Shown one piece after another: positions 48,725-62,523 of a stretch of 64,000 bases of DNA. The translations under genes were made by a program, and so were the position numbers. The notes beneath the pieces are model-generated. The model worked only from the letters and a program-made list of their open reading frames with translations, was not told where the DNA came from and did no database searches. How positions within the stretch are numbered: the stretch's first letter is position 1; each line of letters opens with the position of its first letter. Source of the DNA: Utricularia gibba (taxonomy: Eukaryota > Streptophyta > Magnoliopsida > Lamiales > Lentibulariaceae). The DNA is taken from positions 3,348,001 to 3,412,000 of the forward strand of contig NEEC01000010.1 of NCBI GenBank assembly GCA_002189035.1, in the 5' to 3' direction.

Positions 48725-49061
48725 TTCCGCCTTTACCCTGCCGGATCAGAGCTCCATCTCCGGGGAGTCAGCTCAATTTTTGCTGAAAAGACTGAAAATT
48801 CTGGTTTCAGTCGAACACCATATCGATCGCACTGGCGAAATTAAACCCACTTCTCACCACCGCCTAACTTTACGATTCACTGCAGTTAGAATTATATATT
48901 TATACATTGGCCCCAACACTTCCAAAGAATTTCAAAGCTTCAGAAAATGGGCTTATTATTTGTTGGGCCTGACTAATTGGGCCGCTCAATACAGACAAGT
49001 CCAACGGAGGAAGAGTGCTGGTGTTACATGAACAACTCAAGTGAAGAGCTGAGATCTGCCA
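48725..49061. other. Promoter/leader of TBC gene and 3' end of lumazine synthase gene
   Basis: Spacer of 337 bp between two minus-strand genes; no additional feature. Confidence 0.3.
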
Positions 49062-50604
<1,543 letters not shown>

Positions 50605-51426
50605 TTTTTCGAGAGCTTATTCAATTCTTCCAGTGAAACTAATCGATATGATTCGTGATTCCCGGCGGTTCGTTCCTTGCGGCTGTGATCGGCGGCATCT
50701 CCGGCTAATGCCATGGGCTTTTATCCTGGGTTAAAGGTGATATTGTAGGACGCCTGAAGGGCCCAGTAAGAAGAAATCCATGAATAATAAAATACGCAGA
50801 AAACAATTTTTCCCTATAAATTAATAAGATCGAAATTAAAAATAAAAATAAATAGAAAGGAAACGGCTGGGCTGAACTCGAGCCAGTTGAAGCCGGTGAA
50901 AATCAATATTAGCCGATGGAGTCGAATCCCGGTTACCGTTGCCCCCACCTTCGCCGCTCCACATTTTCGTCGATGGATCCAAACTACCACTATAAGCCAA
51001 CCACTTCTCCCCCCGCCGTGTCCAGTGTGTCCTGTCAACATTGAGACACGTGTGCAGATTCCCCTCCCTCGGCGACACGCATTTCGTCTTACCGGCGGAG
51101 CCGCTAAAAAGCAAGGACACCGTAGCCGCGAGTTGGGCTAAAAAATAGAACAGGGAGTTGGGCAGGGAGAATGTCGGCGCTGACTCACAGTACGTCTTCA
51201 GGGAAATGTTCATTCGACAGGCCCAGCATGTGTAACACCATCCTCCAGTCCACATGCATGAATCCAATAGGAGTAAGAAGCAAACTTGTTGCCCAGTTCA
51301 CTGGCCTTTTCTAGTTCAATGAACATTGGTCCCTAGTCTGACTAGCAACCCAGTCAAGCAACATATCCCTGTACTTATATGGAGTTCCAACTGATGCATC
51401 ATCAATGGAATGTAAATCAACAAAAA
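50605..51426. other. Promoter of lumazine synthase gene and 3' region of DUF616 gene
   Basis: A 143-codon minus-strand frame (51267-50836) is open but matches no family I know and has no exon-like borders. Otherwise nothing seen. Confidence 0.3.
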
Positions 51427-53559
51427 TCAACGAGTTGTTAGAGGCTTTGCCTTCCTAATGTGGCCCATGCTGTTCACCATATCCTTCCTGGTGCACACTG
51501 GGAACATGTTGATCTTTGTTAGCCCCATGAGTCGCCAGTGAACATAAGGAAAACTAAGCTGATCTCGAGAGGTGAAACGAACGACTTCGTTGAACCAGAG
51601 ACACATGAACAGGTTGGTTGTTGGTGTGTGCTTCCTCACTATTATAGAAGCCTCCGAAAGAGCTGCATATGAAGTGGTATGCTTCTTGAGGGCAGTGTTC
51701 TTATTAGGTGATAAAATCAAAGTTCATACCTTTCTTGCCATCGAACCTCTTGTCCTCAGGAAGACCATCAAGCCGATATTGTGCTATTTGTATGTCAACT
51801 TCCTCTGGGGTGGCCTTGTTTTTCTTGACCACGGCCTTTGCCTCATCGTAAACACTACTGCGGGCTCCATGTTCGGAGATTCCTATTTCATGGTTTGAAC
51901 GCCATAGCAAGGCCTCCAAAACGCCAAGAGGATCTCTCCTGAATTGAGATTTTGAGTCTACCCATATTGAATACCCAGCATTGGGAAACAGGCGATGCGG
52001 AAGCATCTGAAATGGCGCAATATAAACAGAGATGCTTTTGAGGGAACCGAAGTAGAGCAAGAAACCTGAATGTAACACCATCTCCATACCTTTGGAATTT
52101 TTCCATTCAATCTTTGGTCTTTAAAAGGTAAATCTCGAACGATGATAATACGCCAGTTGCCAATGAAGTGATTCTCACCGACTTTGACACCGGCTGATTC
52201 CTGAGACGCAAGTGTAATTTCATCCCAGAAGGCGACATAGCAAACCTGCACAAGATAAAACAAAATCAAACGCATAAAACTCAGTCCTGCACATAGGGAA
52301 AGACTACCTTCTCAAGGGATGCTCTAGTCATTCCTATGGGCTGATAAAGGTCATCGCCACCACCAAATGTACAAGTAGACACCACAAGCCTGCAGGTTCG
52401 TAGGAATTTCTTGTCGTCATCCGAAATTCTAAATCCTCCTGTTTCACTAAAAAAACCACAGGGGACCTCCATCCTTTCGGTAACCTGCATCATGTCTTTT
52501 CAAATTTCACACACCTGCTCAAGGATTTATATCATGTGAATTTCGAAAACACTCATCCTCTATCCAACCAACTTTTGAAGCATAAAATATGGTCACTAAT
52601 TAACAAAGGAAAGAGGGAGCATAAAACTACAACCTGAAAACTTTTCCTTCTTTGCTCAAGGGTTTGGAACCCGGTGAACAAATTATATCTTGTATCCTCC
52701 AAAGACGATTGTGATAAGTTGAACTTGCTATCACCGTCGCTAGCAGTTTCAATGAGGTAATTTAGCACTTTCACTGGACCAAGGGATGTTGTATCTTTTG
52801 GAACATCTAAAAGCTCAAGCTCTTCCCAGGGAAGAAGCTTCAAACAAGCTGCGATATATCAGAAAATCATCATAAACAATTATGCCATCCTCTCCCGCAC
52901 CAGCCTGCATTTAAAGGAAATTCCTAAAAGCAAAGCACGAACGTTTCTTGTTTTTCCTGCCCCTAAGGACGTTCTCAAGATTTTTTCTTTGCCACACAGC
53001 TATGTTTTCAATAACATCAAAAGATACATTGAATACTTGATTGCTAGAAGTGGCTCCAACTGTCCAAATTAGCAATTGATAACTAATCCTTCCTTACAAC
53101 AACAAGCAATAACGTCAAGGAAAAGAAAAAAGTGCATTAGCCGAAACAAAAAAAGAAAAGAAAAGAAAATCTACAATGCCGCAAACCCAAATCATTTTTT
53201 AGTTGAGTGCTATCAAAAGAAACATACTCACGTTCTCGCACTCCTCGAACAACACGGGTCGTGGGTTCAACCCTATCCAAGTTCCCCTTGCCTCTCCGAT
53301 CGATACCATTGTTAACCTTCTCGATTACAGGTGTCCTCCTAGTCTTGAACCGATCCAAGCCGCCCAATTTGAAGGCTTCGTAAACGAACAGGCCCGCAGC
53401 GATGAGGATCACTAATAGTATCCACCAGTCGCAGAGTAGGTGCACAAAACGCCGCCTCCTGTGAGGCCGCGGTTTCCTCCGCTTTCTGTGGATCCGGATT
53501 GGGATCCGACCCGCCAGATCTTCAGGATCGTCGTCGGAAGCCGGCTCCGCGGAAGCCAT
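51427..53559 (-). CDS. DUF616 Golgi glycosyltransferase, MUCI70/EMB2756-like
   Basis: Six exons (minus): 53559-53232, 52848-52634, 52484-52308, 52245-52090, 52006-51730, 51662-51427; 462 residues with matching phases. A short cytosolic, Arg-rich N-terminus (RKRRKPRPHRRRRF) is followed by one membrane segment (WWILLVILIAAGLFVY), the type II topology of Golgi glycosyltransferases. The DUF616 domain then reads MEVPCGFFSETGGF, CRLVVSTCTFGGGDDLYQPI, CYVAFWDEITLA, WRIIIVRDLPF, LPHRLFPNAGYSIWVDSKSQ, ALLWRSNHEIGISEHGAR and FMCLWFNEVVRFTSRDQLSF. MUCI70 of this family is needed for seed mucilage pectin/xylan; EMB2756 for embryo growth. Substrate of this member is unknown. The C-terminus is rather short. 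Confidence 0.88.
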
Positions 53560-54578
53560 CTGTCTGCGTTCCTCTCAGCTGTTATGTCCAATGCTTCCGA
53601 CTCATACTAAACAGTAACATTGGCACGCCGTTTATTAATACCTTTTTCTTGTTTAAATTAAATTTATTTTGCAAATTACATTAACACCCTTGTCATATAA
53701 AATAATGTTTAATGGTACGTAGTTGAATCGGGGCGTTGCCCGATTTGCACCCCGGACCCCTTTTAAAACCACATTGAAGACATTTTCCCACATTATTGTA
53801 AAATAAGTTCTATTTCTAAGAAAAAAGGATAGAAAATGATCAGTAAGGTTATTTTACGTAAATCAAAAATAAAAATAGAAATACGATTTGACTTATACCA
53901 AATTAGGATAAAAAAAAATACTTGAATCGATTCATACTCGTTTATAAATAAATCCAGAATTACTCGGGTTAACTGGTATGAAGAGGGGTGAGACTTGGGA
54001 GATTGGGCGACCAAAGGCAAAGCCCACCAAAGTAGGTTTAGTTGGCATGTCGCTCCTCCCCTCTAACTAACCTGGAGATTAATTTAAGTAAATGGGGTGC
54101 CACGTGTCCCCGAAAATGACCCAAATAAATAAATGTGAATTTTCATGATTGGGACGGCCCAACGCGTATTCGGTGGATATTCAATTATTTTAAAAAACTA
54201 TTCCCCTTCCTTTTGGTCAATGTGAATCATGCAGTTATCCCGCTTTACTTCTTTTGGCTGGAATAAGGGCAAAATGCCAATGACTCCTTCCTCCCTAAGG
54301 CATGAGATTATCGCAATCCCATCCCATTGTTTTCTTTTTCCCCCCACAGTAAATAAAAGTTTACAGCAGCATTAAAATATTTGTTGGAATTTGCAGAGGC
54401 AAAATTAATTCATGGGTGCCCAGCACCGACAACCCAAATTGCCCGCAAAGCATTTCCCCTTCTTCTCATGTAGTGTACACATGCGCGGTATGCGGTGAAT
54501 TTTAGTTACCCCATGGTCATGGAGATGATATCTTGTTTACTTACAGCTATCCTTACTGCTTCTTTTGTGTTTTCGGGA
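53560..54578. other. AT-rich intergenic region
   Basis: About 1 kb with long A/T tracts (53640-53960) and no coding signals. It holds the DUF616 promoter and the GATL 3' region. Confidence 0.35.
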
Positions 54579-55631
54579 TCAAGAATCCAACAAAAATGGC
54601 GGTTTTAACAGGTCGTAGGGAGCCCACAGCGTATCCAGAGGGCATGGCCGACCGGCGTCCAGCCGGGCCCAGGGCTTCCCCTTTCCGCTCCAATGGAGAA
54701 GGCTGACGGGGCCGGGATGGAGATCGCGGCACAGTCCTCTGTAGTTGTCGCCCCCCAGTCCGTGCTGGTTCCACCGGTGATCCACCGCAGAGATTTTGCC
54801 TGCAAACACCAGTAGAAACGGGGGCAGAGAACCCAATTCGTAGATTCTCATTCGCTTCTGCAGCTCCATCCATTCCTCTATCTTCCTCGTGTAGTCGCGG
54901 GAGCGCCATCGGTCCAGATCAATCACCATGACTCCCGTGTTGAAGTAGCACGCTCTTCTGTCGGAAAACGTGGCGGCGAGGGATGGGTTGGACCAGAAGG
55001 TCGGGGTGAAGTAGAAGGTGAAATTCGCGTTACAATACTCTGGCGCCGCCAGCACGGCCTCCTCTCCCAGCTCCGTCGCCGCGAGTTTCGCGATATCGTC
55101 CACCAGAACGAGGTCGGAGTCCAGGTACACCACGCGGCGGACGCAAGGCGGCAGGATTTCCGCCAGGTAACTCCTGGCGTAGTTGAGGGGACAGTCCAGC
55201 GCAGACCTGATGGACGTGGAAATCAACCCTGCGACAGGAGAATCACGAAATCTGTAGATCTGAAATCTCAGGTAAGGAAACGACGTCGCAACGGTATCCC
55301 GAAGCGTGGATTCATCCCCGGCGGATTCGCTGACGACGAAGTGGAAGAAAATGTTTTGTGGGCAAGAAGAATGCTGGAGAATAGAAAGCACCGCCGCCAT
55401 GGACCCACGAATGTACTTCATATCAAGCGTCATGGCGACATGGATGGCCTCCCCCGAGCAAGCAACGCCGACTTGAATCCGTGCACATCCTCCGGAATTG
55501 TAGAACTCCGGCGCCTCTCTGAATTCGCCGCGCATCGCCAGAGAGCCGGAGAAGAAGAAGAAGAAGAGCAGAAGAAGAGAGAGGAGGAGGAGGAGTTGGG
55601 AGTAGTTGTTGCTCATGTTGTTTGACGACAT
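54579..55631 (-). CDS. Galacturonosyltransferase-like protein (GATL), GT8 family
   Basis: A single-exon 350-residue gene, as is typical of GATL. A hydrophobic signal/anchor (residues 11-32, Leu/Phe runs) is followed by the GT8 catalytic domain. Motifs: VHVAMTLD-type start ([20 protein letters not shown]), [20 protein letters not shown], the metal-binding D-x-D in [11 protein letters not shown] (D171, D173), [36 protein letters not shown] and [11 protein letters not shown]. GATLs act in the Golgi on pectin and xylan assembly. Compared with GAUTs it lacks the long stem, as expected. Which GATL subgroup (GATL1/PARVUS or others) is not resolved. Confidence 0.94.
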   Translation of the reverse strand: MSSNNMSNNYSQLLLLLSLLLLFFFFFSGSLAMRGEFREAPEFYNSGGCARIQVGVACSGEAIHVAMTLDMKYIRGSMAAVLSILQHSSCPQNIFFHFVVSESAGDESTLRDTVATSFPYLRFQIYRFRDSPVAGLISTSIRSALDCPLNYARSYLAEILPPCVRRVVYLDSDLVLVDDIAKLAATELGEEAVLAAPEYCNANFTFYFTPTFWSNPSLAATFSDRRACYFNTGVMVIDLDRWRSRDYTRKIEEWMELQKRMRIYELGSLPPFLLVFAGKISAVDHRWNQHGLGGDNYRGLCRDLHPGPVSLLHWSGKGKPWARLDAGRPCPLDTLWAPYDLLKPPFLLDS

Positions 55632-56497
55632 GTGTGTTGTTGAAAGTGCTCTCCCTCCGCCTGCGATTTATGTGCGTCCAATTTGGGTTTAATTATTTAA
55701 TATTATTATCAGTCACTTTGAAGTTAATGCCCATGACGCAAAGCACACGCCTTTGGGAACTTTGTATCCGGGTTCATGTAATAATAATGTGCGCAAAGCA
55801 CACTGTATTGACTTGGGAATCAATCACCCGATTAGCAGACCCGACCCGACCCGAACATGGATCCTCCTTTTTCTTCTGCAAACAAACGCGTTTTCACACG
55901 AGCATGGGCGGTGCCTGCCTGCTTCGCGCAGTCGCCGTTGTTGGTGGCACTGTTGGCGTACGGAGGTTGCAGATAGGGGGGCTGACTATGAGGTGCGTCA
56001 TTTATTCCATGTCACGTCTTTGGTTTTCAAGGTGTCTGGGTGATGCAATACGTGTGCAGCTGAGTTGGCTAATTGGCATCCATGAGCATTAACTGTGCAA
56101 CCAGCACACATCGACTGCCTTGGGACAGCGCATCGCACCGCACCGCACCTTCTGGGAAGGAAGGTGAAACGTAGTTTGGAATTCAAGAAATGAGTTAGGT
56201 GTCCTGTTGTTGGTGTGTGTTTGTTGAGGTTGCTTCGTAAAGGCGGATGCTTTGAAATGGAAATCAACATCTAGAAGCTTCCTAATCGGTCTCTCAGCAG
56301 CTCCTTGTTAATAATTATTTCCAAGCTTGGATCGAGTCTGAGAAAAAATGTCCAAGAGTTGGGAGACTCGCCATGGGAATGAAGCACCATATGCAGTTGG
56401 TGTGTAGTATACAGGACAAGTTACTAAAACCAAGAAGCAAATGCAACAACGGGGGGCAGCACAGGACACAGAGCATACAGGTGAGGAAAATCTCTGC
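55632..56497. other. GATL promoter and 3' region of RING gene
   Basis: No gene seen. Short open frames here have no conserved features. Confidence 0.3.
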
Positions 56498-57208
56498 CTA
56501 GCCCCAGATTAAGGTCAGAATGACACTGAAACCGATCACCAATAGAAGGAACTTCAGAGTGGCATCCGCCTGCTGTTGCTGGTCACCATGTTGGGCAGGA
56601 TATCGAGCCGGTCCGCTGTGGTATGCATTTGGATATCCGTGGTAAAAGCTAGGTCCATACATGCTGGCATTAGGAAATCCATGCAGCTGGATGTTGAAGA
56701 TGGAAGGGAATAGGCCTCCAAGTGAAGTTGGCCATGTGAAGTTCCCGAACCTGGTCTGAACCATTGGTCCGAAACTCCCAAAAGGACCAAAGCCAAAACC
56801 ACCCGTGAACCCATACCCTGGTTGACCATAAACACTGGCGTTTGGATCGGGTGGAGGTGTTGTCTCAGGTCTCTGTCCCGTTGGTCGATGAGGAATATCC
56901 ATTCCAGGAACTGATTTAGATCGAGGGTCTGTTGAGTTCTTTCCACGGCCATACAATGGGACTAGTCTCTCCTCCACGATAAGTGCCTTGCAAACGGGGC
57001 ACTCATGGGATTGGGAGTGGATGTGGAGCCATTGGTAAAGGCACGGCCAACAGAAGAGATGGCCACAGAGGGTGACAATTGGATCTTGAGCCAATTCCAG
57101 GCAAATGTTGCACTCAAAATTTCCAGTGTCACCACTGACATTGCCACTGCTTGAGCAAGAATTGGTTGGAGGCTGTCCACTCATTGAATCGCCGAATCCA
57201 CTGGACAT
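56498..57208 (-). CDS. Membrane-anchored RING E3 ubiquitin ligase, RMA/RNF5-RNF185 type
   Basis: A 236-residue intronless coding region. The start at 57208 (MSSGFGDSMSG) is chosen because the frame upstream (to 57286) looks like leader sequence. The RING finger is C3HC4 at about residues 34-76: CNICLELAQDPIVTLCGHLF, CWPCLYQW and ECPVCKA, followed by LVPLYGRGKNS, the extension shared by RMA ligases. The middle is Gly/Pro/Phe-rich (GFTGGFGFGPFGSFGP). The C-terminus has one membrane segment, LKFLLLVIGFSVILTLIWG, with no lumenal tail: a tail-anchored ER protein. RMA/RNF5 proteins ubiquitinate misfolded or surplus membrane proteins, including aquaporins in plants, in ER-associated degradation. Confidence 0.92.
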   Translation of the reverse strand: MSSGFGDSMSGQPPTNSCSSSGNVSGDTGNFECNICLELAQDPIVTLCGHLFCWPCLYQWLHIHSQSHECPVCKALIVEERLVPLYGRGKNSTDPRSKSVPGMDIPHRPTGQRPETTPPPDPNASVYGQPGYGFTGGFGFGPFGSFGPMVQTRFGNFTWPTSLGGLFPSIFNIQLHGFPNASMYGPSFYHGYPNAYHSGPARYPAQHGDQQQQADATLKFLLLVIGFSVILTLIWG

Positions 57209-58841
57209 CTTTAAACTGCGCACAACAGAATCATACCATCCATCATGTGTAACCAACGAAATGCATAACATAGATGAACACACCATAAAACGTCCGAGGT
57301 AATTGAAAAATTTGCCGACAATTTATAAAGTACATACGGAAAAGCGTTAGCCTTCGACCGGATTCAAATCTAAAAACCCAAACCCACAATAACCATACCC
57401 TAGATAACCAAAAAACTGCCATCACTCGGACCAATTCACCGACTTTTTGAAAGATAAAAAGCATCAATCGGACCTTTTATCCGCCACGCCTTGCAAGAAC
57501 CGAATCTGAACAAATTATGGAGAGAAGAAACCTGTGGATTGGAGAGACGCGAAAAGGATGTTAGGTGGAGGTGTTACCGTTGAATCCACCAACGCGAATC
57601 TACCTGATTGATTCATTCTACGCTGGTGGCGGAAAAATTCCGAAAAGGGGGTCTGTTTAGCAACGACGTCGTTTCAAGTTCGCAAGCCCATTGTTATGGG
57701 AAATCCAATAAGATAGACGCCAATGGGCCCCGCGTGGCATTTGATTAATTATTATCAGAAAAAAAAATACCTGAAATGGACAGAGACAGGTACTTAATCA
57801 TCTAAACCTGGTGATTCCTTTGCTCTGCCCGTCACGACTGAAGTAGCAGATGATGGGCAAAACAGCACACCGTGAATGGAATGGATATTCGGATTCCATC
57901 TCACAATTCTACCTGCAGACGAGCATTAGGACAATACAACAGTACATGAATCGGATTCAAAGAAACGCCCACTTTTTTTGTTGGTTTAATTTAATTAAAT
58001 TGACTTATCGGATTCAATAGTAATTAAATTAAAATAAAGGATGTTCTAATCTAATTCTCATTTTTCATTTTACTTCTTTTTAGAATGAAAAATAATATAA
58101 ATTTCATCCTCTTTCTCATTGTAAAAAGTAAAATGCATTTTGGAGAAGTAGAATGTAAATTTAATGGCAATGTAAATTTTATTTTTGTACTGATAACAAA
58201 ATTGTGTATTTCATAAAAAATTAGATTTTCCATAATTCTTTTGTGGATGAAAAAGAATATTGACATCAGCGAATTTAAAAAAGAGTTCTGCGATGGCTAA
58301 CCAAATAAAACAACTATTTATTCTCAGCCAGCCCGATTTTACTCTCCTCTCCCTCACATCTGCACTGGAATCTCGAATTGCAAGTTTTCGCGTTGCTCTC
58401 AGGTACTCTTTCCTAGTTCTAAACTTTCTTGTTTCTGCAAACCTTCTTGATTTTTCGCGTTATGCCCTCCTCATTTTTTACATGTAATATCGTTGAATTG
58501 ATGAAGTTGTTCCGCGGATCGTTGTGTGTTGGCGATCTTTCAGCTGTTCTTGTTGTTCAATTTCTCAATGAGTTATGGTGAATTGGGGTTTGATTTTTGT
58601 TAGGGCTTCTTATGGTTCCCCTGAATCGCCAATTTAGGTTTTTTTTTTTAAAAAAAATATTTTGACACACAAGGTTTTAGAATCGCGATGGTTCATCTGA
58701 AAAGATTAAGCCGTTGATTTTTTTACTTCATATAAAAGCTTCTACTGTTGGATTTCAGTGTAAAATATTTACATATTTCTTTGTATAGTGTTTTCTTTTT
58801 ATTTGAAAGCTGTATATCATCCACAGAGTCAAATTTAAAAA
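57209..58841. other. Divergent upstream region of RMA-type RING gene and RCE1 gene
   Basis: The RING 5' leader probably contains an intron (about 57220-57530). From 57960 to 58260 the DNA is very AT-rich. The RCE1 leader also has an intron ending in TCCACAG just before 58827. No other gene. Confidence 0.4.
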
Positions 58842-59863
58842 ATGATTAAGCTGTTCAAAGTAAAGGAGAAGCAGAGGGAACTTGCTGAAAATGCCGATGG
58901 GAAACCTCCTGCCAAGAAGCAAAGTGCTGGAGAATTACGGCTTCACAAAGGTTTCTGTATACGTGGAGAACATCATTTTGTGTTGTGATTGAATAAATCG
59001 TCTGCTATGCTTTTCAGTTAAGTGTATACAATTTTATTCACATGTTATAGAAGCAACATGACATGCATTTCTCACGTAAAGGAATTATGCTGGATTGCAT
59101 CTTTTGTTAGTTTCTTTACTTTTGGACCCTTTTTTGAGGATTACTTGCATTAGTTCAATGCTTATGCTGCAGATATAAGCGAGCTAAACCTGCCAAAAAC
59201 ATGTAGCATTTCATTCCCTAACGGCAAGGATGACCTCATGAACTTTGAAGTATCGATCCGTCCTGATGATGGTTACTATCTGTAAGCACTTGGTCCTCTT
59301 GGCCTTTTCCCCCTCCATTCCTTCTTGTATAATCATCTGATATGACTGTCTTTTTTTTTTTTTTCTCAGGGGTGGGACATTTACGTTCTCATTTCAGATT
59401 TCCCCACTATACCCCCATGATGCACCAAAAGTGAAATGCAAGACTAAGGTAATTAAGTTTTCTGTCGCTTGTTGTACGAAATGTTATTGTTCTGTGTTTC
59501 TCACTGAACTCCCTAAATCCATTCATCCTTCAGGTGTACCATCCCAACATTGACTTGGAAGGAAATGTTTGCCTGAACATTCTTCGAGAAGACTGGAAGC
59601 CTGTGCTCAACATAAACACTATCATATATGGATTATATCATCTTTTCACGGTACCTATCTCTTCTTTCACCAAGACGCATACTTGAAAATTTATATAACT
59701 CTTGCTGGTGGTTCTCCACGAACAGGAGCCAAATCATGAGGATCCTCTGAATCATGACGCGGCAGCAGTGTTGAGGGATAATCCAAAGATGTTTGAATCC
59801 AATGTCAGGAGAGCAATGTTGGGCGGCTACGTAGGGCCAACTTACTTCCCCCGCTGCATATAA
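58842..59863 (+). CDS. RCE1: NEDD8/RUB1-conjugating enzyme E2 (RCE1/UBC12)
   Basis: Five exons: 58842-58950, 59173-59281, 59370-59448, 59534-59650, 59726-59863; 183 residues (family 183-184), all phases match. The N-terminal extension starts [13 protein letters not shown], which in UBC12 docks on the E1 and on the E3 partner. The UBC fold follows: [17 protein letters not shown], the HPN motif ([16 protein letters not shown]) with catalytic Cys112, then [14 protein letters not shown] and the end [13 protein letters not shown]. The enzyme takes NEDD8/RUB1 from the AXR1-ECR1 E1 and, with RBX1 and DCN1, transfers it to cullins, thereby activating SCF ligases such as auxin receptors. Confidence 0.96.
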
Positions 59864-60271
59864 GCAGCAGCATTGACGAAGTTGGGCCAGCCTTGATGCA
59901 GGTCAGAAGACTGCTGTACACAGCGTCTCCACACATGAACCCCACTCCCAACTTCCCCATACTTTTTTTTTTTTTTCTTTTGTGCTGGTCATGTTGTCAC
60001 TGTCCAGCAATAAGAACCATGGACAATGGGAACGTGATGTTGAAGTGGACTTGTCCTCCGATCCAGAATGTGAAAGTGTGCTCCTTGTGTCTTGTTTATC
60101 TATGTCCGTGGGGTCAAGCCGCATTAGTGATGCTTGTGTCGAACGTGATCTTGTCCCCTGTATCATTCATTCATTCATCGGTCTTGTGGGTTGAGTGAGA
60201 TGCTGCATGAGGAAGAAGCTAAGCTTGCTGATGGCAGACAACATGGCTGGCTCTCTTCTGCCGGCGGCGTG

Positions 60272-60283
60272 GGGCCACGTGTC
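60272..60283. promoter_or_regulatory. G-box (CACGTG) element
   Basis: Palindromic CACGTG within GGCCACGTGTCC, about 930 bp upstream of the BES1/BZR1-type start. BZR1/BES1, PIF and ABF factors bind such sites; use here is inferred. Confidence 0.35.
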
Positions 60284-61005
60284 CGTCCTATCCTCATCCA
60301 TTGCCCCTAGACGTGTCATCGGTTGTAGGGGGGCAGCAGCGGGTGTATGTATCTATGATTCACCCCCCCAAAATTGGGTGGGTGTTGGGCAGTGAGTTGT
60401 GCCTGCGGTCAAACACAGAAATCGGCCCGGCCCGGCCCACGAGATAGTGAACTCTTTGGCGGTTCCGTTCCATTTTCTACCAGGGAGTGACGTGGATTGT
60501 TCTCATTGGCTGGTTGACCAGAGCATTACTAATTTTAAAGGGGGGATGGGATAGTTGTTTGTGCATATAAAAGACAATACCCCAATTAAATATGGTAAAA
60601 AAAAAAAGGGATGAAACGAAGTGGGGCCGGGGAGTGGACCGGTCAAAGCGGTTGAAGTCCATTCATCATCTGAAGAAAGTGATTGTGTGAGAAAAGAAAG
60701 GGAAGTGGAGGGAGCGCAAGTCACAGGCATAGGCAGGCTGGTGCCTGGTGGCATCCATTGCCATTGGGTATGTTGTTATGTTGAGGATGAGGAGAGGTGG
60801 GGCGGGACCCACGTGAGTGTACTGGACTGCACCGGGGCGATAAATATTAATAACCGTCTCTGTCTCTGCGTCTGGACGGGACGGAACGGAGCGGGGGCGG
60901 GGCTTCCATTCCACGTCCAAATACCTTCCATCCTCCGCCCCGCTCCGCGCCCGAAATCGAAAAAGGAAAAAGAGTAAATAGATGCAATAATAATAATGAG
61001 ATGAG

Positions 61006-61024
61006 CTGCAGCAGCAGCAGCAGC
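61006..61024. repeat. (CAG)n microsatellite in leader of BES1-type gene
   Basis: Six CAG units in the presumed 5' UTR, about 190 bp before the start codon. Confidence 0.85.
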
Positions 61025-61211
61025 GGAAACTGAGAGACGCAGGCAGGCAGGCAGAGAAAAAAAAAAGGAAGAAGAAAAAAGTGGAGAGATTCTTCCACAA
61101 CTGGTGGACGCAGCGTAATCCTCGTGAATGTACCGGCTACCCACCCGCGACTTGCTCCTCGCTTGATTCACGCGCCACGCCCAACCAACATTGCCTTCCC
61201 TTTCGACAAAA

Positions 61212-62523
61212 ATGATATGGGAAGGCTCCACGGCTTCTTCCGCCGAGGGCGGGGCCGGACCTCCTAGTGGAGCTGCACCCGCCCCCGGCTCCGCGCGGAG
61301 GAAGCCGTCCTGGAGGGAGAGGGAGAATAATCGGAGGAGGGAGAGGCGGAGGAGGGCGATTGCAGCCAAGATTTATGCCGGCCTTAGGGCACAGGGGAAC
61401 TACAATCTGCCCAAGCATTGTGATAACAACGAAGTCTTGAAAGCTCTCTGCCTTGAGGCTGGCTGGGTTGTCGAACCCGATGGCACCACTTACCGCAAGG
61501 TACTTGCTTCTTTTCACTTCCCCTTCTTTCTTTCTTTCTTCCTTCCTTTTTTAGCAGATCTGCTTATAGGTTTAGCTTTCCCAGTACTACACTCTCCTTT
61601 CTTCTTCAACATGTCCATATTTTGCAGCCACTGGGCTTTGATTCATGGATTTTAGGCATTCCTCTCTGTCAAGTAGTTTTTTATAGTGGTTTCTGGTGAA
61701 GAAGATGAAAAATTTGTGTTTCTCTTTTTCGAGCTTAGGCTCTGTTGTGTACTTTGTCTTGGGTTGCTGCTGCATTGTTGAAATGCTTGTTTGTTTAATC
61801 TGGCAGGGGTGCAGGCCATCCCCAATGGAAATTGGGGGTACTTCAGCGAACATCACTCCCAGTTCTTCCCGGAATCCCAGTCCACCCTCTTCCTATTTTG
61901 CAAGTCCGATTCCTTCATATCAACCCAGTCCTTCATCCTCATCTTACCCAAGTCCATCTCGCCATGATGCGGCTAATAGTTTGTCGCATCCATTTGCATT
62001 CCTCCTCAACTCCTTACCATCGGCTCTTCCGCCGTTACGGATATCAAGCAGTGCCCCCGTCACCCCACCATTGTCTTCTCCCAGAAAGCTCCCTAAGCAA
62101 ACAATCAACTTGGAGTTAGAGGCCCTTGCTAAAGAATCAATTTCTTCATTCAATAGCCCTTTCTTTGCGGTCTCTGCTCCAACAAGTCCTATTCGTGTTC
62201 AGCGTTTTACTCCCATCACAATCCCAGAGTGTGATGAATCGGATACTTCCTCCACCATGGATTCAGGCCACTGGATGAATTTCCAGGCCTATGCAAACGC
62301 CCCCACTGCCATTCCAACTTCTCCAATGTTCAATCTTATGAAGAAACCCATTCCTCAATCCGTCCCATCTCGGGAAACCAGCATGGTTGATACTGAAAAA
62401 GGCAAGAGCAAGGAATTCGACTTTGAGAACATGGCCGTGAAACCGTGGGAAGGGGAGAAGATCCATGATGTTGGAATGGATGATCTTGAACTCACTCTTG
62501 GCAGTGGAAACTCTCGGGTTTGA
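61212..62523 (+). CDS. BES1/BZR1-type brassinosteroid transcription factor (BEH-like)
   Basis: Two exons, 61212-61499 and 61807-62523, give 334 residues. The N-terminal DNA-binding domain spans about residues 30-100: [40 protein letters not shown], then [17 protein letters not shown] and [13 protein letters not shown], with the conserved intron right after TTYRK. The Ser/Pro-rich middle has repeated S/T-x-x-x-S/T GSK3 sites and the 14-3-3 site region [19 protein letters not shown]-like stretch follows, and an EAR repression motif (LELTLG) lies near the C-terminus. Family members are phosphorylated by BIN2 and, after dephosphorylation by PP2A, control brassinosteroid-responsive genes. Closest to BEH3/BEH4-type homologues, subgroup not certain. 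Confidence 0.94.

Larger units (their letters stand above)
59864..61211. promoter_or_regulatory. RCE1 3' region and BES1/BZR1-homologue promoter and leader
   Basis: The right part is a GC-rich promoter/leader with a (CAG)n run at 61006-61024 and purine tracts just before the BES1-type ATG. A CACGTG-containing stretch (GGCCACGTGTCC, about 60272-60283) is a G-box/ABRE-like element. No gene seen. Confidence 0.4.

Noticed and set aside
50920-50945. tRNA-like T-arm (TCGAATCCCGG)
   Set aside because: It lacks the GTTCRA core and no acceptor stem, D-arm or anticodon arm can be paired around it.
50836-51267. 143-codon minus-strand gene
   Set aside because: No recognisable domain or exon borders; sits in the spacer between two well-defined genes.
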